A stretch of 62,377 nucleotides of DNA from Brevundimonas sp. (GTDB lineage: Bacteria; Pseudomonadota; Alphaproteobacteria; Caulobacterales; Caulobacteraceae), in NCBI RefSeq assembly GCF_013912005.1, contig NZ_JACESB010000015.1, forward strand, positions 1 through 62,377. The letters run 5' to 3'. The translations under genes were made by a program, and so were the position numbers. The notes beneath the pieces were generated by a model. It made no database searches, was not told the origin of the DNA, and saw only the letters and a program-made list of their open reading frames with translations. Position 1 is the first letter of the stretch. The number at the start of each line of letters is the position of its first letter. Shown here one piece after another: positions 20,273 through 30,207 of this stretch.

Positions 20273-21010
20273 GTGACCTTTTCCGACGACGAGATCGAGC
20301 GCTACGCCCGCCATCTGGTGCTGGCCGAGCTGGGCGGACCGGGCCAGCAACGGCTGAAGGCCGCCCGCGTGGCCCTTGTCGGCCTCGGCGGCGTCGGCGC
20401 GCCGGCCGCCCTGTATCTCGCCGCCGCCGGGGTGGGCGCCCTGCGGCTGATCGACGACGACGCGGTCGCCCTGTCGAACCTGCAGCGCCAGATCCTGTTC
20501 GACGCCGCCGACCTCGGCCGGCCCAAGGTCGAGGCCGGGGCCGCCCGCCTGTCGGCCCTGAACGACCGGGTCGCGCTGGAGCCGCGTCCGGCGCGGCTGA
20601 CGCCGGAGACGGCGCAGGCCCTGCTGGCCGACTGCGACCTCGTCATCGACGGGACCGACGACTTCGCCGCCCGCTTTGCGGTCAACGACGCCTGTCTGGC
20701 CGCCGGCCGGCCGCTGGTGTCCGGCGCGCTCGGCCGCTGGAGCGGTCAGGTCGGGGTCTTCTCCGGCCGGCCCTGCTACCGCTGCCTGGTGCCCGCGCCG
20801 CCGCCCGACGCCGAGACCTGCGCCCGGGTCGGCGTGGTCGGGGCCCTGGCGGGGGTGGTCGGATCGATGGCGGCGCTGGAGGCGATCAAGATCCTCGCCG
20901 GCGCGGGCCAGCCGCTGACGGGTCGGCTTCTGGTCTACGACGGTCTCGCCGGCGCCGCGCGCACGGTCCGCGTCGCCCCCGACCCGACCTGCCCCGCCTG
21001 CGGGGGCTGA
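20273..21010 (+). CDS. moeB: Molybdopterin-synthase adenylyltransferase (MoeB/ThiF family)
   Basis: E1-like enzyme that adenylates the C-terminal Gly of MoaD (or ThiS) before sulfur transfer. The 245-residue protein has the nucleotide-binding loop [20 protein letters not shown], an acidic [16 protein letters not shown] motif, the zinc-binding pairs CYRC and CPAC, and the [10 protein letters not shown] segment containing the candidate active-site Cys. There is no C-terminal rhodanese domain. GTG start at 20273. MoeB and ThiF are hard to separate without partners nearby, but the sequence looks MoeB-like. Confidence 0.88.
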   Translation: MTFSDDEIERYARHLVLAELGGPGQQRLKAARVALVGLGGVGAPAALYLAAAGVGALRLIDDDAVALSNLQRQILFDAADLGRPKVEAGAARLSALNDRVALEPRPARLTPETAQALLADCDLVIDGTDDFAARFAVNDACLAAGRPLVSGALGRWSGQVGVFSGRPCYRCLVPAPPPDAETCARVGVVGALAGVVGSMAALEAIKILAGAGQPLTGRLLVYDGLAGAARTVRVAPDPTCPACGG

Positions 21011-21014
21011 GGCG

Positions 21015-22001
21015 CTAGAACATCGCCGGGATCACCCGGTCCGGCGGCCGGTGGCCGTTGGCGAAGGTCAGGATGTTGGCGATCACCCGGTCGCCCATGT
21101 CCTGCCGCGCTTCCAGGGTGGCGGAGCCGAGGTGGGGCAAAAGCACGACGTTCGGGCGGCCGACCAGGTCCGGATGCACGGCCGGCTCGTGCTCGAACAC
21201 GTCGAGCCCGACCCCGGCGATCCCGCCGTCGGCCACGGCGCGGGCCAGGGCCGCCTCGTCCACCAGTTCCCCGCGCGCTGTGTTGACCAGCAGGGCGCCC
21301 GGCTTGAGCGCCGCCAGTCGGGCGGCCGACATCAGGTGGTGGGTCTCCCGCGTCGCCGGACAGTTCAGCGACACGACGTCCATGCGCGGCAGCATCTGGT
21401 CCAGATCGTCCCAGTACGTCGCGCCCAGCTCCTCGGCGACGAGGTCCGGGACCGGCTTGCGGTTGTGGTAGTGCACCTGCATGCCGAAGGCCTTCGCCCG
21501 CCGGGCCAGCGCCTGGCCGATGCGGCCCATGCCGACGATGCCCAGCCGCTTGCCCCACAGCTTGCGGCCGCACATCCAGGTCGGGGCCCAGCCCTCGTAG
21601 CGACCCTCCTCGACGACCCGCGCCCCCTCCACGATCCGGCGGCTGACGGTCAGGATCAGGGCCATGGCCAGGTCGGCGGTGTCCTCGGTCAGCACGCCGG
21701 GCGTGTTGGTCACCACGATGCCGCGGGCGACCGCCGCCTCCACGTCGATGTGATCCACCCCCGCCCCGAAGTTGGCGATCATCTTCAGGCGCTCGCCGGC
21801 CCGCGCGATCAGGTCGGCGTCGATGAGGTCGGTGATGGTCGGCGCCAGCACGTCGGCCCGCGCCACGGCGGCCTCGAGGGCGGCGCGGTCCATCGGCTGG
21901 TCGGTCAGGTTCAGCTCGGCGTCGAACAGCTCCCGCATGCGGGTCTCGACGGCGTCCGGCAGCCGTCTGGTTAACACCACCTTAAGCCTGGAGGTCGACA
22001 T
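21015..22001 (-). CDS. D-2-hydroxyacid dehydrogenase (glyoxylate/hydroxypyruvate reductase type)
   Basis: A 328-residue NAD(P)-dependent dehydrogenase of the D-isomer 2-hydroxyacid family. It shows the Rossmann loop [19 protein letters not shown], the catalytic Arg in [10 protein letters not shown], and the Glu/His pair in the DVFEHEP and LPHLGSAT motifs. The N-terminal [16 protein letters not shown] resembles GyaR/GhrB-type glyoxylate or hydroxypyruvate reductases, which I take as the likely activity. It converges on moeB with only 4 nt between stops. Confidence 0.88.
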   Translation of the reverse strand: MSTSRLKVVLTRRLPDAVETRMRELFDAELNLTDQPMDRAALEAAVARADVLAPTITDLIDADLIARAGERLKMIANFGAGVDHIDVEAAVARGIVVTNTPGVLTEDTADLAMALILTVSRRIVEGARVVEEGRYEGWAPTWMCGRKLWGKRLGIVGMGRIGQALARRAKAFGMQVHYHNRKPVPDLVAEELGATYWDDLDQMLPRMDVVSLNCPATRETHHLMSAARLAALKPGALLVNTARGELVDEAALARAVADGGIAGVGLDVFEHEPAVHPDLVGRPNVVLLPHLGSATLEARQDMGDRVIANILTFANGHRPPDRVIPAMF

Positions 22002-22031
22002 TCAAGGGCCTTCGCTTTCCGCTTCCGTCTA

Positions 22032-22607
22032 ATGACCAACCTCGCCCCCCGCCAAGCACCGAAGGGCCTCGCCCGGACGGCCCTCGTCGCGGCCGCGCTC
22101 GTCACCGCCGTGTTCGCCGGCGCCGGCGACCGCATGCCCGACGGCCGGCCGACGCCCAGCGGTCAGCCGGTGCCGCGCTGGCTGTCGCTGAAGTCGAGCG
22201 AGGTCCGCGCCCGCCAGGGGCCCGGCCTCGACTACCGCATCCTGTGGGAATACCACGCCGCGGGCCTGCCGGTGCAGGTGATCGCCGAGACCCGGGAATG
22301 GCGCAAGATCTGCGACCCCGACGGGGCCGTGGCCTGGGTGCACCGCAGCGTGGTCTCCAGCCGGCGCAGCCTGCTGAACCCGACGAACGCGGAGGCGCCG
22401 ATCCGCGCCGGGCGCTCGCCCGACGCCGCCGTCCGCGCCCGCCTCGCGCCGCGCTCCCTGGTGTCGCTGGAGGGCTGCGAGGACGGCTGGTGCGAGGTGC
22501 GGTTTCATCGGCAGCGGGGCTGGGTGCCGGCGCGCGGCCTGTTCGGCGGCCAGGAACAGCCCCTGTGCGACGCCGCCCGTCCGGCTGGTCCCAGACGCCC
22601 TGCCTGA
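22032..22607 (+). CDS. Exported SH3-domain protein
   Basis: 191 residues: an N-terminal signal-like helix (ARTALVAAALVTAVFAGAG), then two bacterial SH3-like units, the first around SSEVRARQGPGLDYRILWEY and WRKICDPDGAVAWVHRS, the second around RARLAPRSLVSLEGCEDGWCEVRFHRQRGWVPARG. This matches the SH3 family (DUF1058) of envelope proteins in alphaproteobacteria, presumed to contact peptidoglycan or other envelope ligands. It diverges from the dehydrogenase gene. Confidence 0.83.
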   Translation: MTNLAPRQAPKGLARTALVAAALVTAVFAGAGDRMPDGRPTPSGQPVPRWLSLKSSEVRARQGPGLDYRILWEYHAAGLPVQVIAETREWRKICDPDGAVAWVHRSVVSSRRSLLNPTNAEAPIRAGRSPDAAVRARLAPRSLVSLEGCEDGWCEVRFHRQRGWVPARGLFGGQEQPLCDAARPAGPRRPA

Positions 22608-22686
22608 GGCGAACCGCCGCGTCGACCATTGGACAGACGGACAGGACCCGGTCGGGATAACCCTGCTCCCGCAGCGGGAAGTCGTC

Positions 22687-22977
22687 ATGTCCTTGTACCA
22701 GTTCCACTTTATCGGGGCCGACGGCGGCAGGCCGGCGCTGGATTTCTCCCACTGCGCCGACGACGGTGAGGCTGTCCGGGAGGGCGTGAGACACCTCGGC
22801 GAGCACGGCAGCGCCCTCGCCGTGGAGATCTGGGAGGGGGAGCGGATGGTCGTCCGCATGGAGCGGGCGGCCGACGAGGTCCGCGGGGCCGGCGCGTCCG
22901 CGCCGCGGCTTCGCGACCGGCGCGAGCCGCGCCTGGCGACCCCCTCAGTCCCGCCGGTTCTGCGCCTGCAGCGTTAA
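22687..22977 (+). CDS. Small hypothetical protein, DUF6894-like
   Basis: 96 residues. The first 60 (MSLYQFHFIGADGG.. through EGERMVVRME) resemble the small DUF6894 proteins common in alphaproteobacteria: a short beta-strand start, a helix beginning DDGEAVREGVRHLGE, and closing strands. The last 30 residues are basic and low-complexity. Function unknown. It lies just upstream of two Crp/Fnr genes. Confidence 0.6.
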   Translation: MSLYQFHFIGADGGRPALDFSHCADDGEAVREGVRHLGEHGSALAVEIWEGERMVVRMERAADEVRGAGASAPRLRDRREPRLATPSVPPVLRLQR

Positions 22978-23025
22978 GTCGAGTTCCGGCGGACGCGTCG
23001 CCGCGGAACGCCCTATGCGCGGAAT

Positions 23026-23724
23026 ATGAACGGATTCTCGCCGGGCAATCGCCTCATAGCCAGTCTTGAGCCGGACGATCGGGCGGCGCTGCTGTCGCAC
23101 TGCGCGCGCACCGACTTCCCGCAGGGTTTCGTATTCTTCGAGCCCGGCGACGAAATCGAGCACATCCACTTCATCGACAGCGGCATCGCCTCCTCGGTGG
23201 TGGTGCTCGAGGACGGCCGCACGGTCGAGACGGTGATGATCGGCGCCGAGGGCCTGACCGGCTCGGCCGCCGCCATCGTGCCCCACCGGGCCTTCACCCG
23301 GAACACCGCCCAGGTGGCCGGCGCCTCGCGTCGGATCGAGGCCCCGCGGCTCAGGCAGCTGTGCGCCGCCCGCCCCGGCGTTCGCGAGGCGATCGCCGGC
23401 TTCGCCGCCGACCTGCAGGGCGAGCTGGAGCAGTCCGGCGCGTGCAACGCCCTGCACCGCGCCGAGCAGCGGTTCGCCAAGTGGCTGCTGCGCTCCCACG
23501 ACCGGGTCCAGGCCGACACCCTCAACCTCACCCAAGAATACCTCGCCTCCATGCTCGGCTCGCAGCGGACCACGGTGAACGAGGCTGCGCAGGGCCTGCA
23601 GAAGGCGGGGGCGATCACCTATTCCCGCGGCCGCATCCGGGTGCTCGACCGCGCCGCCCTCGAGCGCGTGGCCTGCGAATGCTACCGCGCGACCGCCTCC
23701 GTGCGGGACGACCGGCGAAGCTGA
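23026..23724 (+). CDS. Crp/Fnr-family transcription regulator (first of a tandem pair)
   Basis: A 232-residue regulator with an N-terminal cyclic-nucleotide-binding-like beta barrel (residues about 20-130) and a C-terminal helix-turn-helix (QEYLASMLGSQRTTVNEAAQGLQ). The barrel lacks the FNR four-Cys cluster and I do not see the cAMP-contact residues of CRP, so the effector is unknown. It is a clear paralogue of the next gene: the blocks LHRAEQ-FAKWLLR-HDRV and LTQEYLASMLGSQRTTVNE are nearly identical in both. Confidence 0.9.
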   Translation: MNGFSPGNRLIASLEPDDRAALLSHCARTDFPQGFVFFEPGDEIEHIHFIDSGIASSVVVLEDGRTVETVMIGAEGLTGSAAAIVPHRAFTRNTAQVAGASRRIEAPRLRQLCAARPGVREAIAGFAADLQGELEQSGACNALHRAEQRFAKWLLRSHDRVQADTLNLTQEYLASMLGSQRTTVNEAAQGLQKAGAITYSRGRIRVLDRAALERVACECYRATASVRDDRRS

Positions 23725-23760
23725 GCCGGAACCCCGGCCGCTGCGAGCGGTTCAGGGAGG

Positions 23761-24459
23761 ATGGGCGAAGCTTCCTCCAACCGCATCATCGACGCCCTTC
23801 CCCAGGATGACCGCGCCGCCCTGCTCGGCTACTGCACGCGGCGCAACATGGCCGTGGGCGAGGAGTTCGTCGCGCCCGGCGAGGCCATCCGTCAGGTCCA
23901 CTTCGTCCTCGACGGCGTCATCTCCGCGGTCGGGGAAATGAGCGACGGGCGCTCGGTCGAGGTGTTCATGATCGGGTCGGAAGGGGTCGCCGGCGTCGAG
24001 GCCGCCCTGATCCCCGCGTCGGCGGCCACTCGCGTCGCCTGTCAGGTCGGGGGCTCCTGCCTCAGCGTCGACGCCGCGCGACTGCGCGAACTGACCGCGG
24101 AGCGGCCTGCGCTGCGCAACGCCCTGCTGCACTTCCAGGCCGGCCTCCAGCACGAACTCGAACGCAGCGCCGCCTGCCACGGCCTCCACCGGGCGGACCA
24201 GAAACTGGCCAAGTGGCTGCTGCGCTGTCACGACCGGGTCGCGCGCGACGTCCTGCCCCTCACCCAGGAATACCTCGCCAGCATGCTCGGCTCGCAGCGC
24301 ACCACCGTCAACGAAGGCGCCCAGGCGCTGGTCGATCGCGGGGCCATCCGCTACGCCCGCGGCCGCATCACCGTCGTCGATCGGGCGGCGCTGGAGGCGG
24401 CCGCCTGCGAGTGCTACCGCGCCGGCGTCGGCTCCGACCTGCCCGACGACCGCACCTGA
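23761..24459 (+). CDS. Crp/Fnr-family transcription regulator (second of a tandem pair)
   Basis: Also 232 residues and collinear with its upstream neighbour, 36 nt away. The effector domain (residues about 15-130) has diverged much more than the DNA-binding half: LTQEYLASMLGSQRTTVNEGAQ and the closing RAALEAAACECYRAG are almost the same as in the first copy. The likely outcome is two regulators that read different signals but bind similar sites. No FNR-type Cys cluster is present. Confidence 0.9.
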   Translation: MGEASSNRIIDALPQDDRAALLGYCTRRNMAVGEEFVAPGEAIRQVHFVLDGVISAVGEMSDGRSVEVFMIGSEGVAGVEAALIPASAATRVACQVGGSCLSVDAARLRELTAERPALRNALLHFQAGLQHELERSAACHGLHRADQKLAKWLLRCHDRVARDVLPLTQEYLASMLGSQRTTVNEGAQALVDRGAIRYARGRITVVDRAALEAAACECYRAGVGSDLPDDRT

Positions 24460-24499
24460 CCGGCTTCGCGCGGCCGCGGCTTGCGGCTATAGGCGCCCC

Positions 24500-25402
24500 A
24501 TGACCACCCTGATCTACGGCCGTCCGCCGGCGGTGTTCGACCCGCCGTCCGATGCGGTCCAGACCTCCCCCCTGATCCCGGGCTCCGCCGCGCTCGAGGA
24601 CGTGGCCGCAGCCTCGGCCGACGCCGCCGTCGTCTACGCGCCTCCCGGCGTGCTGGAGCGGCGCTACACCCTCGCCCGCGCGCTGCGGGCGCTGAAGCCG
24701 GGCGGCCGGCTGGACGCGATGGCCCCGAAGGACCGCGGCGGCTCCCGGCTGCGCAAGGAGCTGGAGGCGTTCGGGCTCGAGGTGGCCGAGACCGCCAAGG
24801 CCCACCACCGCCGTTGTCTGGCGGTCCGGCCCGCAGATCTCCCGGAGAGCATCGAGGATGCGATCCGGGCGGGCGGGCTGCGGCTGGAGCCCGGGCTGGA
24901 CGCCTGGACCTGGCCCGGGATCTTCGCCTGGGACCGGATCGATCCTGGCTCGGCCCTGCTCGCCGCCCGGCTGCCGCCCCTGGCCGGAGCCGGCGTCGAC
25001 CTCGGCTGCGGATACGGCGCCCTGGCGACCGTCGTCCTGCGCTCCGCCGCCGTCACCGGCCTGCGGCTGGTGGATATCGACCGTCGCGCGGTCGAGGCCG
25101 CGCGCCGCAACGTCGCGGACCCGCGGGCGACCTTCGACTGGGCCGACGCCCGCACCCTCCCCGAGGACGGGGCGGCCGACTTCGTCGTCAGCAATCCGCC
25201 CTTCCACGACGGCGGCGCCGAGGACCGGCGGCTGGGTCAGGCCTTCATCCGCAAGGCGGCGGGCCTGCTGCGGAAGGGCGGCGTCCTGTGGCTGGTCGCC
25301 AACCGTCACCTGCCCTACGAGGCCGAACTGGATGCGGCCTTCAAGCGCTGGCGCATGGTCGCCGACGCCGGCGGCTACAAGGTCTTCGAGGCGGTGAAGT
25401 GA
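24500..25402 (+). CDS. rsmC: Class I SAM methyltransferase, RsmC-like (16S rRNA G1207)
   Basis: A 300-residue protein with two methyltransferase-like halves, as in RsmC: a degenerate N-terminal half and a C-terminal catalytic half with the SAM loop VDLGCGYGALA near residue 172 and the guanine N2-methyltransferase motif SNPPFHDGG near residue 232. RsmC methylates G1207 of 16S rRNA. The stop overlaps the GTG start of rsuA by 4 nt, joining two rRNA-modification genes in one unit. Confidence 0.85.
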   Translation: MTTLIYGRPPAVFDPPSDAVQTSPLIPGSAALEDVAAASADAAVVYAPPGVLERRYTLARALRALKPGGRLDAMAPKDRGGSRLRKELEAFGLEVAETAKAHHRRCLAVRPADLPESIEDAIRAGGLRLEPGLDAWTWPGIFAWDRIDPGSALLAARLPPLAGAGVDLGCGYGALATVVLRSAAVTGLRLVDIDRRAVEAARRNVADPRATFDWADARTLPEDGAADFVVSNPPFHDGGAEDRRLGQAFIRKAAGLLRKGGVLWLVANRHLPYEAELDAAFKRWRMVADAGGYKVFEAVK

Positions 25403-26136
25403 ACAAGGTCCCGAGCGCCCGCATCGACAAGCTGCTCTCCTCGCTGGGCTATGGTTCGCGGGCCGAGATGGCGCGGCTCGCCCGGGCCGGCGGCGTGAGC
25501 CTCGACGGGGCCGAGGTGGCGGACGTGTCGAAACGCCTCCTCGTGACGCCCGACCTGCCGGCGCGGATGCAGGTCGACGGCGAGCCGCTGGACCCGCCGC
25601 AGGGGCTGGTGCTGATGCTGCACAAGCCGGTCGGCATGACCTGCTCGCACAAGGAGGACGGGTCGCTGGTCTACGACGTCCTGCCCGACCGCTGGCGACG
25701 CCGCGATCCCGCCATCTCGACCATCGGGCGGCTCGACAAGGACACCTCCGGCCTGCTGCTGATGACGGACGACGGCGGCCTGCTGCACCGGGTGATCAGC
25801 CCGAAGAAGAACGTCGCCAAGGTCTACCGCGCGACGCTGGCGCGGCCCCTGGCCGGGACCGAGGCGGCGCTGTTCGCCTCGGGCGAGCTGATGCTCGAGG
25901 GCGACGACCGGCCTCTGAAGCCGGCCGGGCTGGAGGTTCTCTCGCCGACCGAGGCCCGCGTCACGGTGACCGAGGGCCGCTACCACATGGTCCGCCGCAT
26001 GTTCGCGGCCGTCGGCAATCACGTCGAGGCGCTGCACCGGGAGCGTCTGGGCGGCCTGGCCCTGCCGGACGACCTGGCGTCCGGCGCATGGCGCCTGCTG
26101 GACGACGGCGACATCGCCGCCATCTTCGCGGGATGA
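25399..26136 (+). CDS. rsuA: 16S rRNA pseudouridine synthase RsuA family
   Basis: A 245-residue pseudouridine synthase with an N-terminal S4 RNA-binding domain (RIDKLLSSLGYGSRAEMARLARAGGVSLDG) and the catalytic Asp in GRLDKDTSGLLLMTDDG. The late EGRYHMVRRMFAAVGNHVEALHRER block is typical of RsuA, which acts on U516 of 16S rRNA. GTG start at 25399 overlapping rsmC; its own stop overlaps the ATG of trpF (ATGA), so rRNA modification and tryptophan genes are translationally linked. Confidence 0.9.
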   Translation: MNKVPSARIDKLLSSLGYGSRAEMARLARAGGVSLDGAEVADVSKRLLVTPDLPARMQVDGEPLDPPQGLVLMLHKPVGMTCSHKEDGSLVYDVLPDRWRRRDPAISTIGRLDKDTSGLLLMTDDGGLLHRVISPKKNVAKVYRATLARPLAGTEAALFASGELMLEGDDRPLKPAGLEVLSPTEARVTVTEGRYHMVRRMFAAVGNHVEALHRERLGGLALPDDLASGAWRLLDDGDIAAIFAG

Positions 26137-26774
26137 GCGTCCTCGCCAAGATCTGCGGCTTGACCACGTCCGAAACCCTCGACGCGGCGCTCGCCGGCGG
26201 CGCGGCCTTCGTCGGGGCGGTCAGCTTTCCGAAGAGCCCGCGCCACCTCGAGCTGATCGCCGCCGCCGCCCTGTTCGAGCGCGCCCGCGGCCGGGCCAGG
26301 GTGGTGGCGGTGACCGTCGACGCCGACGACGCCCTGCTGACCGAGATCGCCCTCATCCTCCGACCGGACCTGATCCAGCTGCACGGCGCCGAGACGCCGG
26401 AACGGGCGGCGCAGGCGCGGCTGCTGACCGGGGCGGGGATCATCCGGGCCCTGCCGGTGCGGACGGCGGCCGATCTCGAGGCCGCCGCGGCCTTCGAGCC
26501 GGTGGTCGACTGGCTGATGTTCGACGCGAAGCCGCCGGAGGGGGCGACCCTGCCCGGCGGGGTGGGGGCGAGCTTCGACTGGAGCCTGCTGGCGGGGCGG
26601 TCGTTCGCGAAGCCGTGGTTCCTCGCCGGCGGCCTGTCGCCGGACAACCTGGCCGGGGCGGTGCGCATCACCGGCGCGCCTGCGGTCGATGTGTCCTCTG
26701 GCGTCGAAAGCGCGCCCGGTGTTAAGGACCCCGGCCGGATCGCGGCCTTTCTGGAGGCGGCGAGGTCGGCCTGA
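26133..26774 (+). CDS. trpF: Phosphoribosylanthranilate isomerase
   Basis: Third enzyme-catalysed step of the tryptophan branch: Amadori rearrangement of phosphoribosylanthranilate. The 213-residue TIM barrel starts LAKICGLTT (catalytic Cys in KICG) and includes [11 protein letters not shown], the catalytic Asp in WLMFDAK, and the phosphate loop [13 protein letters not shown]. The ATG at 26133 overlaps the rsuA stop; longer upstream starts would lie inside rsuA. Confidence 0.96.
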   Translation: MSVLAKICGLTTSETLDAALAGGAAFVGAVSFPKSPRHLELIAAAALFERARGRARVVAVTVDADDALLTEIALILRPDLIQLHGAETPERAAQARLLTGAGIIRALPVRTAADLEAAAAFEPVVDWLMFDAKPPEGATLPGGVGASFDWSLLAGRSFAKPWFLAGGLSPDNLAGAVRITGAPAVDVSSGVESAPGVKDPGRIAAFLEAARSA

Positions 26775-26806
26775 TTTCCGCCGCTCCCCCGCGCGAGTTT
26801 CCGTCC

Positions 26807-28021
<1,215 letters not shown>

Positions 28022-28026
28022 CGACC

Positions 28027-28467
28027 ATGAACATTTCCGGCCTGATCGCCGCGGCGGCCCTGTTCGCTGCGCCTGCTGCGCTCGCGGCGGCCCAGGAGAC
28101 CCCGGCGGCGCCCGAACAGCTCGTGCTGCCGGGCGCCACCCTGGCCCCCGACTGCGGCAATCTTTACGGCCTCGCCGGCCGCGCCTTCTGCGTCAGCGCC
28201 CCTCTGGCGGGCATCGGCGCCCTCGCCGACGCCTACGTGGCCGACCTGCAGACCCGCGGCTGGATCCCCGCCGGCGGCGAGGACAACCGCGTGGTCTTCG
28301 TGCGCCGCCGCGACGGCGGCGGCTGTGACGGCCTGCAGATGCAGGCCTTCTACGACACCTCCCGCCCGGCCGGCCCCGAAGCCATCGGCTACCTCGGGTT
28401 CGGACCTATTCCCGGCGACGTCTGCGCCGGACAACCCCCCGCCGAGACGCCCGCGCCGCAACCATGA
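28027..28467 (+). CDS. Small exported protein encoded between trpB and trpA
   Basis: 146 residues with a signal peptide ([22 protein letters not shown]). The mature domain has four cysteines (PDCGN, AFCVS, GGCDG, GDVCAG), and a core including ADLQTRGWIPAGGEDNRVVFVRRR. I recognise no family. It starts 5 nt after the trpB stop and its stop overlaps the trpA start (ATGA), so it must be co-translated with the tryptophan synthase genes, although an exported protein has no obvious role in that complex. Confidence 0.75.
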   Translation: MNISGLIAAAALFAAPAALAAAQETPAAPEQLVLPGATLAPDCGNLYGLAGRAFCVSAPLAGIGALADAYVADLQTRGWIPAGGEDNRVVFVRRRDGGGCDGLQMQAFYDTSRPAGPEAIGYLGFGPIPGDVCAGQPPAETPAPQP

Positions 28468-29294
28468 CCACCGCCCGCATCGACGCCCGTTTCGCCGCCC
28501 TGAAGGCGGAGGGACGGGCCGGTTTCGTCGCCTATGTGATGGCCGGCGATCCGTCCCCCCACGAGGCGCTCGACATCCTGCGCGGCCTGCCTGCGGCCGG
28601 CGCCGACCTGATCGAGCTCGGCTTCCCCTTCTCCGATCCGATGGCCGAGGGCCCGCCCATCCAGCGCGCCGCCCTGCGCGGCCTCCGGTCCGGCCTGACG
28701 CTCAGGGGGACGCTGGATCTGGCCGCGGCCTTCCGCGCCGGCGACGCCGACACGCCGCTGATCCTGATGGGCTATCTCAATCCGCTGGAAAGCTACGGCC
28801 TGTCCGCCTTCGCCCGCGACGCGGCGGCGGCGGGCGTGGACGGGCTGATCGTGGTCGACTGTCCGCCCGAGGAGGCCGGCCCCCTGACGGCCGCCCTCGA
28901 CGCCGTCGGGATTTCGCTGATCCGGCTGGCGACCCCGACCTCCGACGACGCCCGACTGAAGACCATCGCCGAAGGGACCTCCGGCTTCGTCTACTACGTC
29001 TCCGTCGCCGGCGTGACGGGGGTCAAGGAGGCGGAGGCGGTCGCGGTCGCTCCGGCGGTGGAGCGGGTGCGCCGCGCCTCCGGCCTGCCGGTGGCCGTCG
29101 GCTTCGGGGTGAAGACCCCCGAGCGCGCCGCGAGCATCGCCCGGGTCGCCGACGCGGTCGTGGCCGGCTCGGTGCTGGTGGACGAGGTGGCGGCGGCGCT
29201 GGCCGAGAACGCCCCGGCCGCGCCGCGCGTTCTGGCGAAGGTCCGGGCCCTGGCGGACGCCGTCCGGGGTGCAAGGACGCCGGAAACCGTCTAA
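28464..29294 (+). CDS. trpA: Tryptophan synthase alpha chain
   Basis: Cleaves indole-3-glycerol phosphate and channels indole to TrpB. The 276-residue TIM barrel has the catalytic Glu and Asp in LIELGFPFSDPMAEGP (residues about 50-65), the loop with LIRLATPTS, GFVYYVSVAGVTG, and the phosphate site VGFGVKTPE. Start overlaps the preceding gene by 4 nt. accD begins 10 nt after its stop. Confidence 0.97.
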   Translation: MTTARIDARFAALKAEGRAGFVAYVMAGDPSPHEALDILRGLPAAGADLIELGFPFSDPMAEGPPIQRAALRGLRSGLTLRGTLDLAAAFRAGDADTPLILMGYLNPLESYGLSAFARDAAAAGVDGLIVVDCPPEEAGPLTAALDAVGISLIRLATPTSDDARLKTIAEGTSGFVYYVSVAGVTGVKEAEAVAVAPAVERVRRASGLPVAVGFGVKTPERAASIARVADAVVAGSVLVDEVAAALAENAPAAPRVLAKVRALADAVRGARTPETV

Positions 29295-29304
29295 AGCGCC
29301 GCCC

Positions 29305-30198
29305 ATGGTCGACAAGAACAAGCCCCAGACCGAGAAGCGCGGCGGCTGGCTGAGCCGCTTCGCCCCCGGCGTCCGCAAGATCGTCAGCCGGCGCGACACG
29401 CCGGACAATCTCTGGGTCAAGGACCCGGACACCGGCGAGATGCTGTACCGCTCGGACCTCGAGGGCTCCCTCTGGGTGACGCCGTCGGGCCGGCACATGC
29501 GCATCGACGCCCCGACCCGCCTGCGCTTCACCTTCGACGGCGGGGTCTATGAGGCGATCGAGACGCCGGAGGTGCCCGAGGACCCGCTGAAGTTCTCCGA
29601 CGGCAAGCCCTACCGGCAGCGGCTGGAGGCGGCGCGCAAGGCCGCCGGCCGCAAGGACACCATGGCCATCGGCTTCGGCGCCGTCGGCGGAACCGCGGCG
29701 GTGGTCATCGTCCAGGACTTCACCTTCATGGGCGGCTCGCTCGGCATGGCCGCGGGCGAGGCCTTCATCGCCGCCGCGCGCGAGGCGATCTCGCGGGGCG
29801 TTCCCCTGGTCTGCTTCACCGCCGCCGGCGGAGCGCGGATGCAGGAGGGGGCGCTCAGCCTGATGCAGATGGCCCGCACCACCCTCGCCATCCAGGAGCT
29901 GAAGGTCGCCAAGCTGCCCTTCGTGGTGGTGCTGACCGACCCGACCACCGGCGGCGTCACCGCCAGCTACGCCATGCTGGGCGACGTCCATCTGGCCGAG
30001 CCGGGGGCCCTGATCGGCTTCGCCGGCCCGCGGGTCATCGAGGCCACCATCCGCGAAAAGCTGCCGCCGGGCTTCCAGCGCGCCGAATACCTGCAGGAGA
30101 AGGGCATGGTCGACAAGGTCGTGACCCGCGCCGACCTGCCGCGCGTGATCGGCCAGATCCTGTCGATGCTGATGGGCGGGACGCGCCGCGCGGCCTAG
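29305..30198 (+). CDS. accD: Acetyl-CoA carboxylase carboxyltransferase subunit beta
   Basis: Beta half of the carboxyltransferase that makes malonyl-CoA for fatty-acid synthesis. The 297-residue protein has the family core (MGGSLGMAAGEAF, AAGGARMQEGALSLMQMA, DPTTGGVTASYAMLGD, GPRVIEATIREKLPPGFQRAEYL). The N-terminal zinc ribbon found in many bacteria is present in outline but its cysteine pairs read Asp-Pro-Asp-Thr (40-43) and Thr-Pro-Ser-Gly (59-62), so all four zinc ligands are lost. Partial loss is common in alphaproteobacteria as I recall it; none remain here. Confidence 0.95.
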   Translation: MVDKNKPQTEKRGGWLSRFAPGVRKIVSRRDTPDNLWVKDPDTGEMLYRSDLEGSLWVTPSGRHMRIDAPTRLRFTFDGGVYEAIETPEVPEDPLKFSDGKPYRQRLEAARKAAGRKDTMAIGFGAVGGTAAVVIVQDFTFMGGSLGMAAGEAFIAAAREAISRGVPLVCFTAAGGARMQEGALSLMQMARTTLAIQELKVAKLPFVVVLTDPTTGGVTASYAMLGDVHLAEPGALIGFAGPRVIEATIREKLPPGFQRAEYLQEKGMVDKVVTRADLPRVIGQILSMLMGGTRRAA

Positions 30199-30207
30199 AA
30201 CCGCCCG

